Shown here one piece after another: positions 1 through 9,384 of a stretch of 64,000 nt of DNA. The stretch's first letter is position 1; the number at the start of each line of letters is the position of its first letter. The stretch comes from Ciona savignyi (taxonomy: Eukaryota > Chordata > Ascidiacea > Phlebobranchia > Cionidae): positions 1,622,484-1,686,483 of the forward strand of contig CH003364.1 of the NCBI GenBank assembly GCA_000149265.1, written 5' to 3'. The notes under the pieces were generated by a model that worked only from the letters and a program-made list of their open reading frames with translations, made no database searches and had not been told where the DNA came from. The position numbers and the translations under genes were made by a program.

Positions 1-311
1 AACCTTTTTATTCATTTGTAACCATGTGGATTTAGGATTTCAATAAAAAAGATAATTGCCGTCAATGCTTTCAGGTTTTTCATTGGTAAAAAATACCCAA
101 GTTTTTCCTGCCTAATATCTTGTTGGGTTAATACATAGCCTTTCAGCCAAAGGGTTGTTAGAATGTTAGATCAAAACTGAACACTCGCTAGTGGTTTTGT
201 CCAAGGGCAAGATACTTAGTCGGCACCGCCTAAAACAGAGGATTAAACTAAGTTTTTTATTTGTATATAACTAAGTTTTTATTTGTATCATAACAATTTA
301 TAAATCATCAG

Positions 312-3300
312 TGAGTCCTCGGCCTGTCCGACCACGCCCAGTGACCCGACCGCGCCCAAGAACACCAGTCGTCCGAACAACTGCCAGACCGGTCACAAAC
401 GCAGAACGATGTCGGCCAAATGCGCCAACAGGCAGAGTTGTACGCAATGCAAGACAGACCAGACCATCATGGAAAGCTTCAAAAGGTGGATATGACGTTT
501 TGCTTTGTTTTTTAATGAATTTTAAACATATGATAAATTGCTCTGTTTACGAAATTTCTGATTGGATACTTTTCATTCAGTAATGAAGTTTTGTTATGTA
601 TTTTTTTAAAATTTAACACTTGACAAGTTTACTGGCTTTGTTTACGAAAATTGTGATTGGTTACTTTTCATTTTATTGTGATTTTTAGAGCTGGGCGTAA
701 TTACGAAATTACGTTCAGTTACGTAATTACGGACGTCGGAATTACGTTACGTAAGTCAAATCAAAATTACGTAATTACGCATCTGTCCGTAATTATTCAA
801 ACGGGAATTGATGATCGTTGTAAATATACTGTCTATGCAATTCCTTGTTTAAATCTTGGCAAAAAAAATTGTTCGTTTATTTTTATTCGAGTTAGGGCTG
901 TGCGAAGTTAAGTGTTAACCGGTTAATCGACGTGGGCGTCACAGTTAACCGTCAATGAAATCAATAAATGGTTAACCGACTGTGTTCGTTTTTAACGCCT
1001 ACAACATCGCATGATAACAATACACGGTATAGGGTGTTTTTTTTAACGACCGCGCGGTTGACTTTCAGTGGGCCTACTATTAGTGATGGGGCGAGTAAAG
1101 GTAGAGGCCCCGAGTTTGTATCGAGTTGCTAACGATTGCTAACCGTATCTTTTCGCGTTGCTAACTGAAACTTGTCGTGTTGCTAACCGTTGCTCGTCAC
1201 AGTGTTTATTGCTTTGATCGGCGGTTTGACCTAGGGTCACGTTGACCTAGATTTAATACCGGACCGCTGACGCACTCCCGAGCGCGTTTTTTTTCCCAGT
1301 ATCTTGCCATTATTAAGTACTAGCGAGAGAGAACACTTGGATAAAAATCTTGGCTAAAAAAAAATAAACCGATTTTTCCTTGATCTGTTAACCGTTATAA
1401 GTATTTGCACAGATCTAGTTCGATTAAAATAGTTCCCCCGGTAAGAATAATCAAAATCGCGTTAAATACATAGAACGCCCGGTAAGAATAATCAAAATCG
1501 CGTTAAATACACGTGATCTTGGATTCGCGCCAATTTCCTTATCTGTAATCAGCGCGATAAGACAAAGGGCAACGCCGCCACGATCTGCGGTTTGTTTACT
1601 TGTGAATTTGTTTCAACGCAGGACGAACGAACCGTTTAGTTTAAACTTTAATTGTCTACCATCAAAATACATCCAAAAACACGATGATTTTTGGCTGTTT
1701 TTAAAATAACGATGACGTCATAAAAATTACGAAAATTACGGAATTACGTAACTGAGCTGGCGTAATTCCGTAATACAACTTTGATCAATTACGCCCAGCT
1801 CTAGTGATTTTCGTTTGAAAACCAAAATGTTAAAATTTTAAGTAAACAAAAAAACAAGAAAAGGCACTTAACAGACATTACCTGAAACCAGTGAATTAAA
1901 GGGGTCTACCGAATTGAAGTTATGACCCAATCATACATAACACACTGCAAAAACACTAACACACTGTCGGCTCTAACATGGTGGACATAACATGCCGGTA
2001 AAGGAGCAAGGTAAATCTGACGATTGCCTGTCAGTTAACCCCTCTTGCTTTTTCTCGTTAAGAATAAACATAATTATTCTATCCAGATAACACAACATAC
2101 GACTACAACGAAGTTCTCCACAAGTCCATCTTGTTCTACAACGCCCAACGAACAGGAGCGCTCTCTCCTCGATACAACAGAATCTTATGGCGCGGCGACT
2201 CAACTTTAAAAGACGGTTGTTCTATTGGGGTCGACCTGAGTAAAGGGTGGTTTGACGGTGGGTGGAATATGTTTGCACAAATAAATCTATTCACAGCTTT
2301 CCTAATTCACACGTTGCTTAGCCAGGCCAGTTAGTTCAATTTAACCGAAAGGTCGTTGGATTGAAACTAGCTGATAGCTAGTTGGTTGTGTCAGCCACAG
2401 CCACAGTAAGTAATTTAACTTTAAAAACAAAATGGCTGGCCGTGAGTAATACGAAATGTTCAACTAAATAAGATACTGACTACAACTTATTAGACTGAAA
2501 TACTGGTTACAACTTACTACAAAAAAATAGTGACTACAACTTAATAGAAAATGAAATACTTTTTAAAACTTACTACAAAAATATAGTGACTACAACTTAT
2601 TAGAATGAAATACTAGCTACAACTTACTAAAATTAAATACCGACTACAACTTAATAAAATACTAGCAACAAAGTTTTATTACAACGATTACTCCTCCAGC
2701 TGGTGATCATATCAAGTTCACCTTTCCCTTGGCATCAGCTGTCAGCTTCTTATCGTGGGGAGGAGTCAAGTACAGACAAGCGTATCTCGACTCTGGTACA
2801 TTGCCTCGCTTTCTTGGCTCTGTCAAATGGGCCACATCTTATCTTATTGCAGCACATACTGCACCAAAAGAACTGGTAGTCATGGTAAGTTTGTATTTGT
2901 ATATTTTATTAGCTCTTAGAAATTGCGTCTGTTGGAACCTAAAGGTTGTGTGATCAAAACTAGCGGTTGATTGGGAATTTGTGTCGTTGGGCAAGGGATT
3001 TAGCGGACATCACATAAACCAGTGGATTACATTGTTTAACTAAATTGAAGGAACGAATTAAAGTTGTAATAGCTTCCGTTGGTAGGTATAGGGAAATTTG
3101 TAGCTTGCCAGTGTGATAATGTCACATGATTTTTCCCAATCGTGGGGGTAAAACATGATCTTATTCTATACTTGCCTGTTACCAATTCAAAAAAATCATT
3201 CTTTTGACTGCATTTGTCAATAAATAATCAACATTGGAAATAGCATTTTATCTGTTTGTTTTTCAAATTTGGGTCGATTTATACAATTATATACTTGTTT

Positions 3301-6300
3301 TTCAAGTTTTCTTTTAGAGATTGAAGATTTTATGTATTGCGAAATTTCTCGTGGTTTTGTATAATCCAAAGCTGTGGGTGTATAAACAGGTGGTCGGGAA
3401 ATTTCCTACGGGATTAACTCAGCTTATCCAAACAAATGACTGTAGCTTAACCTATTAACACACAGTTTGTCCAAACATTTAAGTTAAGCTAGGATATTTA
3501 TGTTTATCCCCGTAAAATGGAAAACGCAAGGAAGTTATTAAACCGGTGATTGATAGATTACCTTTTGTACGACGGGTTAGTCTTGTGGTTTAGTGCGTCG
3601 TCTTTCAGCCGGAAAGTTGCAACAACGAAACTGGTCTAGCGAGTCGGTTGTGTCCTTGGGCAAGGCACTTAACGGACATTGCATGAACCCAGCAGATAAA
3701 TGGGTTCTAATAAATTAAAGGAACGTGTGAATTATACACAACACACTGCAATCCCTTTATTCCACTGGATTCAGGCAATGTGCGTGTCTTGTCCAAGACC
3801 ACAACCGACCAGTTTCAAAGTGCAACCCTTCCGACTGAGAGGCAACGCACTAACCCACCAAGCTAATCGGTCGGACTTGACTCTTAAGCCGCTACAATTC
3901 GCCCAGGTCGGCAACGGACGGAGCCATCGGTCCTGGGGTCGACCGGAAGAAATACGGGGACCAAGACCGGTATATAAAATCACTGAAGCGAAACCAGGAA
4001 GTGACGTCGCCGCCGAAACCGCAGCGGCGCTGGCGGCTGCGTCGATGTTCCTCAGGAGAACGCACAGAGCACTGGCGGACAACGCTCTCGCCCACGCTCG
4101 AACGCTCTACAACTTTGCGAACCAAAACAGGTGGGTAGACATCTTATGACTTAGTATAAGATATGGCGACTAGCTAGCGACCAGTTTCGTACCTGCAATT
4201 CTTCAGCTAAAAAACTCATGAGCTTATACAACGCACTGCAACATCGCGGGTAAACCCACGATGGACGAGAGGTGATCTGACGATTGCCCGTGTGTTAACG
4301 CACATTGCGATTTTCCATTCACGGAAATAAACATGAATATCCTAGTCTACTCTTGTCCAATTCACAGAGCTCTTTACCACGTTTCGGTGCCGCAAGCGAA
4401 GAAATTCTACAAGTCGTATTCTGATGAAGACGAACGTATATGGGCAGCAGCGTGGCTTTACAAAGCAACAGGAGAACGCGGCTACCTTGCCGACGCAACC
4501 CGGCAGTATCACCAGGCAGCAGGTCCTTATTTGGTGGAGACCGAATTATCGTGGGATAGAAAAATGATAGCAGTGCAGGTATGTTTGGAATTCGTCCGAC
4601 AGATGAGTCCAATGGGTTAGTGCGTCGCTTTTTAGGCGAAGGATTCAAGGTTCAAAACTAGTCGCAAGCTAAACGATTGTGTCCTTGATTAAGGCAATTA
4701 ACGAACATTGCCTGAACCCATCGCATAAATGGTTTCTACTAAATTGAAGGAATGTGTAAATCATACACAACACACTGCAATAGCTCCGGTAACCCGACGG
4801 TGGGTGCGAGGTGATCTGACGATTGCCGTGTGTTAACCCCCTTGGTTTTTCCACTTACGGGGATAACATGAATATTTTATCCTGTCCTAATCAATCAGCA
4901 TAGCAAATAGCATTGGTTAATGTCACAAATCCGTTAAGTTTTTATGTTTCGCGTTTTATGACGTTAGGGAAGAATGGCACAGTTATTTAAAGCTAAGAAG
5001 GCAGGATAAAACACAAAACTACAGTAGTTAAAACACGTCAGTGAATACACGATATAATAAAGAAAAGTATGGTAGTGGCCGTTAAACCGCATATTAAGTA
5101 AAACAAATTGCGGCAGCTAATCAAAATCATTACAATTAAAACCTTGAATAATATCCGCTGTGTTCCAGGTGTTAATGGCCAACTTAACAGGGGAAGCGAT
5201 CTACAGGGATAGAGTGGCTGACTTCATGAACAAAGTAATGAATGAAGTTCGTTCAACACCTCAGGGGATAATGTGGCTCAGGAAATGGGCTCCGAACCGA
5301 TATGCTGGTAGGTTTGGTTGGATATAGGATGGATATTCAAGTTTTATACCCGTGAATGGGAAAACGTGGGGAAGTTATTATATGGGAAACCGCCAGATTA
5401 CCTTGCAAATATAAAAAGCGGTATTGCACGGCAATCTTCAGATCACGAATATGTAAGCGGCATTATAACATAGACTATCGTCAGAATAACTTTTGTGGGA
5501 CGTTTGGTTACCAGAGCTATTGCAGTGTGTAGTGTATGATTGTCACGTTTCTATAATTTAGGAGAACTCATCAGTCCACTGGGTTCAGGCTACGTCCACC
5601 GACCAGCTAGTGACCAGTTTTTAACCTGCAACACTTCGACTGATAGGCGAAGCACTTACACACTAAGATATACTCAGCAGAGGGTTACCACAACCCCTTC
5701 ATATCACTTTAGCTCATCAAAACACGAGCACACATTGAGCTACACGAAACATACATATCACTATGCTTCTGACACCCATCATCTGCAAAAACATAAACTC
5801 GGCTATGGAGCATTACAAACAAATTTCTTTTTGTGCGGTCGCGTGGCTGAATGGTTAACACGACCGATACATATACCAACTTCAACCCTAAAAAACAGTC
5901 TTTCGGACGAGCCCATAAGGATTCGAAAAGTAGCGCGGTAAAAAAAACCTTTTTCAGCGAATGCTGCGATGATAGCGATCATGGCGAGCCAACTGCAGCC
6001 TCCACTGCCACAAAGCAATCTATACGAACATTGGGGAAGACGCCAGATCCATCTGCTACTCGGAGATGCTGGTAGGAGCTACGTTGTCGGGTTTGGCAGG
6101 AACTATCCAAGAAAACCTCATCATAGAGGAAGGTAAGTAAAGATTGTCATGACTGGCTGAGGTTGTTATCAGTTCGACAGATTGGTCTGTTTTCAGCTGA
6201 AGGGTTACAGGTACAACTGATCGCTAGCTCGATTGTGTCCTTGGGCAAGGCACTTTACGGACATTGCCTGGATCCAGTGGATTAATGGGTTCTACTATAT

Positions 6301-8014
6301 TGAAGAAACATGTGAATCATACGCAACACACTGGTATAGCTCCGGTAACTTGACGGTGGCCGCGATGTGATTTGACGATTGCCCGTGTGTTAACCCCCTT
6401 AGTTTTCCCATTCACGGTGATAAACATGAATATCCTATTCTCCTATTCTGTATACTCCTCGCAGTGTTTTGGGCCGTCGTCCACTTATTTAGCGTTTTTT
6501 TTTTATTATTTGAAACGATCTTGCAGTTTTAGTACAACCCATTAATCCACCTAGTTCAGGCGATGTACGCCAAGTGCCTTAACCAAGAGCAAAACGGTCT
6601 AGCCACAAGTTTTAACGCTACCCTACAACCATTCGGCTGAAAGGCAAGCCACTTACCCACGAAGCTTTTCGGACGTATATTTTCCTACCGATTAGTCGAT
6701 TAGGTGGGTTAGTGCGTTGCCTTTCAGTCGAAAGTTACAGGTTCTAAACTGGTCGTTATCTAGTCAGTTAGGCTATGTCCTTGGGCAAGGCACTTAACGG
6801 AAATTGCCTGAACTTACTGGATCGATTCTACCAAATTGAAGTAACGTCTTAATGCAGCACAGCATAATGCAATATTACCAATGTGATAACGCCCGTTGCC
6901 ACTTTCCTTTCACGGTGATAAACATGAATATTCGATCCTAACCCATATGTTCCACCATATGTTCATTTCCCTATTATCGCCCATATAACGTCGTTCCACT
7001 TTCCAGTTCCTGCCCACGACCACCTGCAATATGCAACCATGGTAGCGGGTTCAGTACCAGCCGCCCAAACCCTTTCATCTTGTACGGAGCATTGGTAGGA
7101 GGCCCCGATTTGCGTGGCAATTACTTGGATCGCAGGAACAAATACGAGCAGTCAGAAGTTGCGCTTGATTACAACGCTGGTTTTCAAACTGCTGTTGCAG
7201 GTTGGTATTATTGTGACGTTTCAAATTTGTATTAGCTGATTATTTGAGACAGGTATGTTGGAATATTGTTTATCCCCGTGAATGGGAAAACGCAAGAGGC
7301 GTTAACACACTTGGTAATCACCATATTACCCCACGTCCACCAATGGGTTACCGGAGCTATTGCAGTGTGTTGTATATGATTGAGACGTTTCTTTTTAAAA
7401 CCAAGCATTTTTAAAACCAAGCGGATTAATGGGTTCTACTAAATTAAAGAAACGTGTGAATCACAAACGACACACTACAATAGCTCCGGGTAACCAGGCC
7501 GGTGGCGCGATGTGATCTGACGATTGCCCGTGTGTGAACGCCATTGGTTTTTCCAATCACGGGATAAACATGAATATTCTATCCTGTTATCCTATCCACT
7601 GGGCACATAATATGCTTACGAATACCTGTGTTATAACACACTCCTTTGTTCCATTTACGGAAATAAACGGAAGTATCCATTTAATCCATTATATCCACTG
7701 AACACCTTAATATACTCGAACGATTTTACAGTGATCGATTTGTATACTAGTTTGTATACTTTAAGTACAATGTTTATATATTTTTTGATTGACCGGACCG
7801 TCTTTTGAACCAATGTTGGAATCGTCACTAAAAGTGTTTTATACGATTTGATATATGTATCAGTCATGTTAACCATTCGGCCATATTACTTGGTACAATG
7901 TTGCTAAACTAACTAATTCCACAATCTTTCTTTTAAACCACAGGCCTAAAACAGCTGGTAGTTGAACGAAGGCCTCCAAGACGCTCAACAAGAACGAGAA
8001 CAGGGTCTGGATAA
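312..8014 (+). CDS. GH9 endoglucanase (cellulase), 5' end outside the window
   Basis: Exons 312-485, 2087-2257, 2700-2884, 3907-4130, 4368-4578, 5169-5307, 5958-6132, 7007-7200 and 7944-8014; every junction keeps phase. The product hydrolyses beta-1,4-glucan. The first visible exon is an Arg/Pro/Thr-rich linker of about 58 residues, so an upstream module, possibly a carbohydrate-binding domain, is likely. The GH9 fold starts at YDYNEVLHKSILFY. Catalytic signatures are present: WFDAGDHIKF (both Asp, split over the 2257/2700 junction), GRNYPRKPHHR (the His motif) and SEVALDYNAGF (the C-terminal Glu acid). The last exon adds a short basic tail, then TAA. AATAAA lies at 8058-8063. Animal GH9 enzymes are known in tunicates, which also make cellulose, so a role in feeding or tunic remodelling is possible; that role is inference. 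Introns are packed with SINE copies. Confidence 0.93.
686..1803. mobile_element. Non-autonomous hAT-like element in GH9 intron
   Basis: The two ends are inverted repeats beginning TAGAGCTGGGCGTAATT, and the element is flanked by an exact 8-bp target duplication GTGATTTT (678-685 and 1804-1811). An 8-bp duplication and this terminal style fit the hAT superfamily. The subterminal regions are full of short ATTACG/CGTAAT motifs in both orientations, typical of transposase-binding subterminal repeats. No transposase reading frame is visible. A short direct duplication (CCGGTAAGAATAATC and following) lies around 1439-1510. Confidence 0.85.
1860..2086 (+). repeat. tRNA-derived SINE, 3' part, ending on a splice acceptor
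   Basis: Matches the dispersed SINE from its GGCACTTAACGGACATTGCC block to its tail. The family tail normally reads AATATCCTATCC; here it reads ATTATTCTATCCAG, and this AG is the acceptor of GH9 exon 2087-2257. Confidence 0.75.
3491..3880. repeat. Cluster of three SINE pieces
   Basis: A reverse tail fragment (3491-3567), a forward head-to-middle copy (about 3570-3760) with A- and B-box-like blocks, and a reverse piece (about 3761-3880) are joined. The cluster ends 26 bases before the acceptor of GH9 exon 3907-4130. Confidence 0.7.
4160..4352 (+). repeat. Degenerate SINE mosaic upstream of a GH9 exon
   Basis: Fragments of both orientations. The final part is a forward SINE tail (GATCTGACGATTGCCCGTG, then ATAAACATGAATATCCTA) ending about 15 bases before the acceptor at 4367. 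Confidence 0.65.
4616..4885 (+). repeat. SINE copy, nearly full length
   Basis: Forward copy with head, GTCCTTGATTAAGGCA variant, CTGCAATAGCTCCGGTAACC block and ATGAATATTTTATCC tail. It lies in the GH9 intron after exon 4368-4578. Confidence 0.75.
5325..5672 (-). repeat. SINE copy, reverse orientation
   Basis: Reverse copy: tail-like start, GAGCTATTGCAGTGTGT block, CCACTGGGTTCAGGC and the terminal GCGAAGCACTTACACAC block. It is diverged, and a stretch in the middle looks replaced. Confidence 0.6.
5836..5950 (+). repeat. Second SINE family, tRNA-Ser/Leu-like head
   Basis: Starts GGTCGCGTGGCTGAATGGTT, an A-box-like tRNA head, and has a B-box-like GGATTCGAAAAG near its end. It then runs into a poly(A) tract whose trailing CCTTTTTCAG is the acceptor of GH9 exon 5958-6132. 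Other copies of this head lie at about 50513-50690 and 52554-52660 (+), and at about 33965-34105 and 57650-57760 (-). Confidence 0.65.
6177..6945. repeat. Three SINE copies between GH9 exons
   Basis: Forward copy about 6177-6450, reverse partial about 6525-6690 and forward copy about 6698-6945, recognised by the TTGGGCAAGGCACTT and ATAAACATGAATAT blocks. They fill the intron between exons 5958-6132 and 7007-7200. Confidence 0.7.
7250..7592. repeat. Reverse and forward SINE pieces in last GH9 intron
   Basis: A reverse 3' piece (about 7250-7400, GTTTATCCCCGTGAATGGG to GTGTTGTATATGATTG) is followed by a forward 3' piece (about 7415-7592). The rest of the intron, up to 7943, shows nothing recognisable. 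Confidence 0.7.
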
Positions 8015-9384
8015 GTTTGATTTTCTCGTTTTTGCGCATTATGTTGTATATTACCGCAATAAAATTGCTGTGTACAATTGTGTCTATAAAAGACGATGTT
8101 TCTCGGTTATACTGAAATAATTTCCGCTCAAATGGAAGTTTTGTTTATTGGTTTTCGTGCAATTATAAACAATAGTTAAATGATTATGCACTTAAAATAG
8201 AGCAATATTCAAGCGGGGGGAGGGCAAAACGAAAGTGGGTAAAACAAGCCATGAAAAAGGGAACATTTACACGTTTTGAGAAACTATGCTTCGATGAAAA
8301 CACGCACTACGAATAAAAATGGAAACGATAAAACGACTGGAGAGGACAGACAATCGTTAAGATTGCATGGCGCACACCGTCGGAATAGCAGAGCTATTGC
8401 AGTGTGTTGTGTATGATTGCGACGTTCCTTCAGTTTTAGTAGAGCCCATTAAATCACAGGGTTTTAACAATGTCCGCTAACTGTCTTATTACAAGCAAAA
8501 AGATAGACAACGCTAATATTAGCAGCTTTCGAATTGAATAGTTAAGGAATGCAGGTCAAATCTATTGAGGTAATTTTAACTAAAATTACGCCTTTTGCCG
8601 GGCTAAGTTTCAATCCCATGATCAGCTCGTCATTAAGTCAATTTTTAAAATAGGGAGCGGTATATGAATCGGCCGCGTTCATTTGGTCATAAAACCGTTC
8701 AAAAATTACGCTTTAGGTTTCCCTGGTTGCACTACCTTACGTCATGAGTTTCTAAATCACGATTAGAAACGCACTTATTGCTGCACATTACAGTACCCGA
8801 AACTAAACATGTTGATTTAAGAATCGTCTATGCATAAGGCTGTGGATACTTCAATACTTAATAAAAAAAAAATTTCGTTTCTAATTTTAATTACAGGTCA
8901 TGTTGCGTGTTTTTATCAAGAAACAAAACTTAATTTATATTTTTTTCAAGCATAAACGACGAAAGGCAATGGATACGATCTGTGATCTATCATTTCATTG
9001 GTGGTTGATATATGAAATTAAGTGCCTATCAGCATGTTTCTTTTTGTTGCACAACTTTTTATATTTCTAGTAGGTATATTGTTGTAGGTGTAGTTGTGAG
9101 TTTTGATGTTATTGGGGAAAACTAAAATGAGGGATAGCGGGAAACTGCACATTAAAATAAAGATTAGAGTTAGTTTTAAAGTTGTGGTTGGTGTAAGGGT
9201 CAATTCTGGGGTTGAGATTGGTGTTTAGGACAAGGTTAGAATTAGTTCCCTAATTTTATTAGGCAGTTTTCTTTTTCACTCCTTTGGTGTTGTCCTATTA
9301 TTGTGTATAACAGATGTTTTTATGACTTTTATTTAATAGTTAGCGCTTTACAAAACATACCTCTGATACTGAAACCGTTTAAAG
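8015..9384. other. Intergenic: GH9 to GRPEL1
   Basis: No coding exon was found. A reverse SINE fragment (about 8385-8465) and a diverged tRNA-like repeat (about 8590-8735, reverse) are present. At about 9110-9280 lies a degenerate inverted-repeat arm related to the tRNA-carrying elements, sharing GGGGTTGAGATTGGTGTTTA. The short GRPEL1 5' region is at the right end. Confidence 0.6.
8058..8063 (+). terminator. Poly(A) signal of the GH9 gene
   Basis: Canonical AATAAA, 44 bases after the stop codon of the GH9 gene. Confidence 0.7.

Noticed and set aside
3700..4149. 149-codon frame as a single exon
   Set aside because: Only the part from 3907 matches GH9; the earlier part is SINE sequence and an acceptor CAG lies exactly at the boundary.
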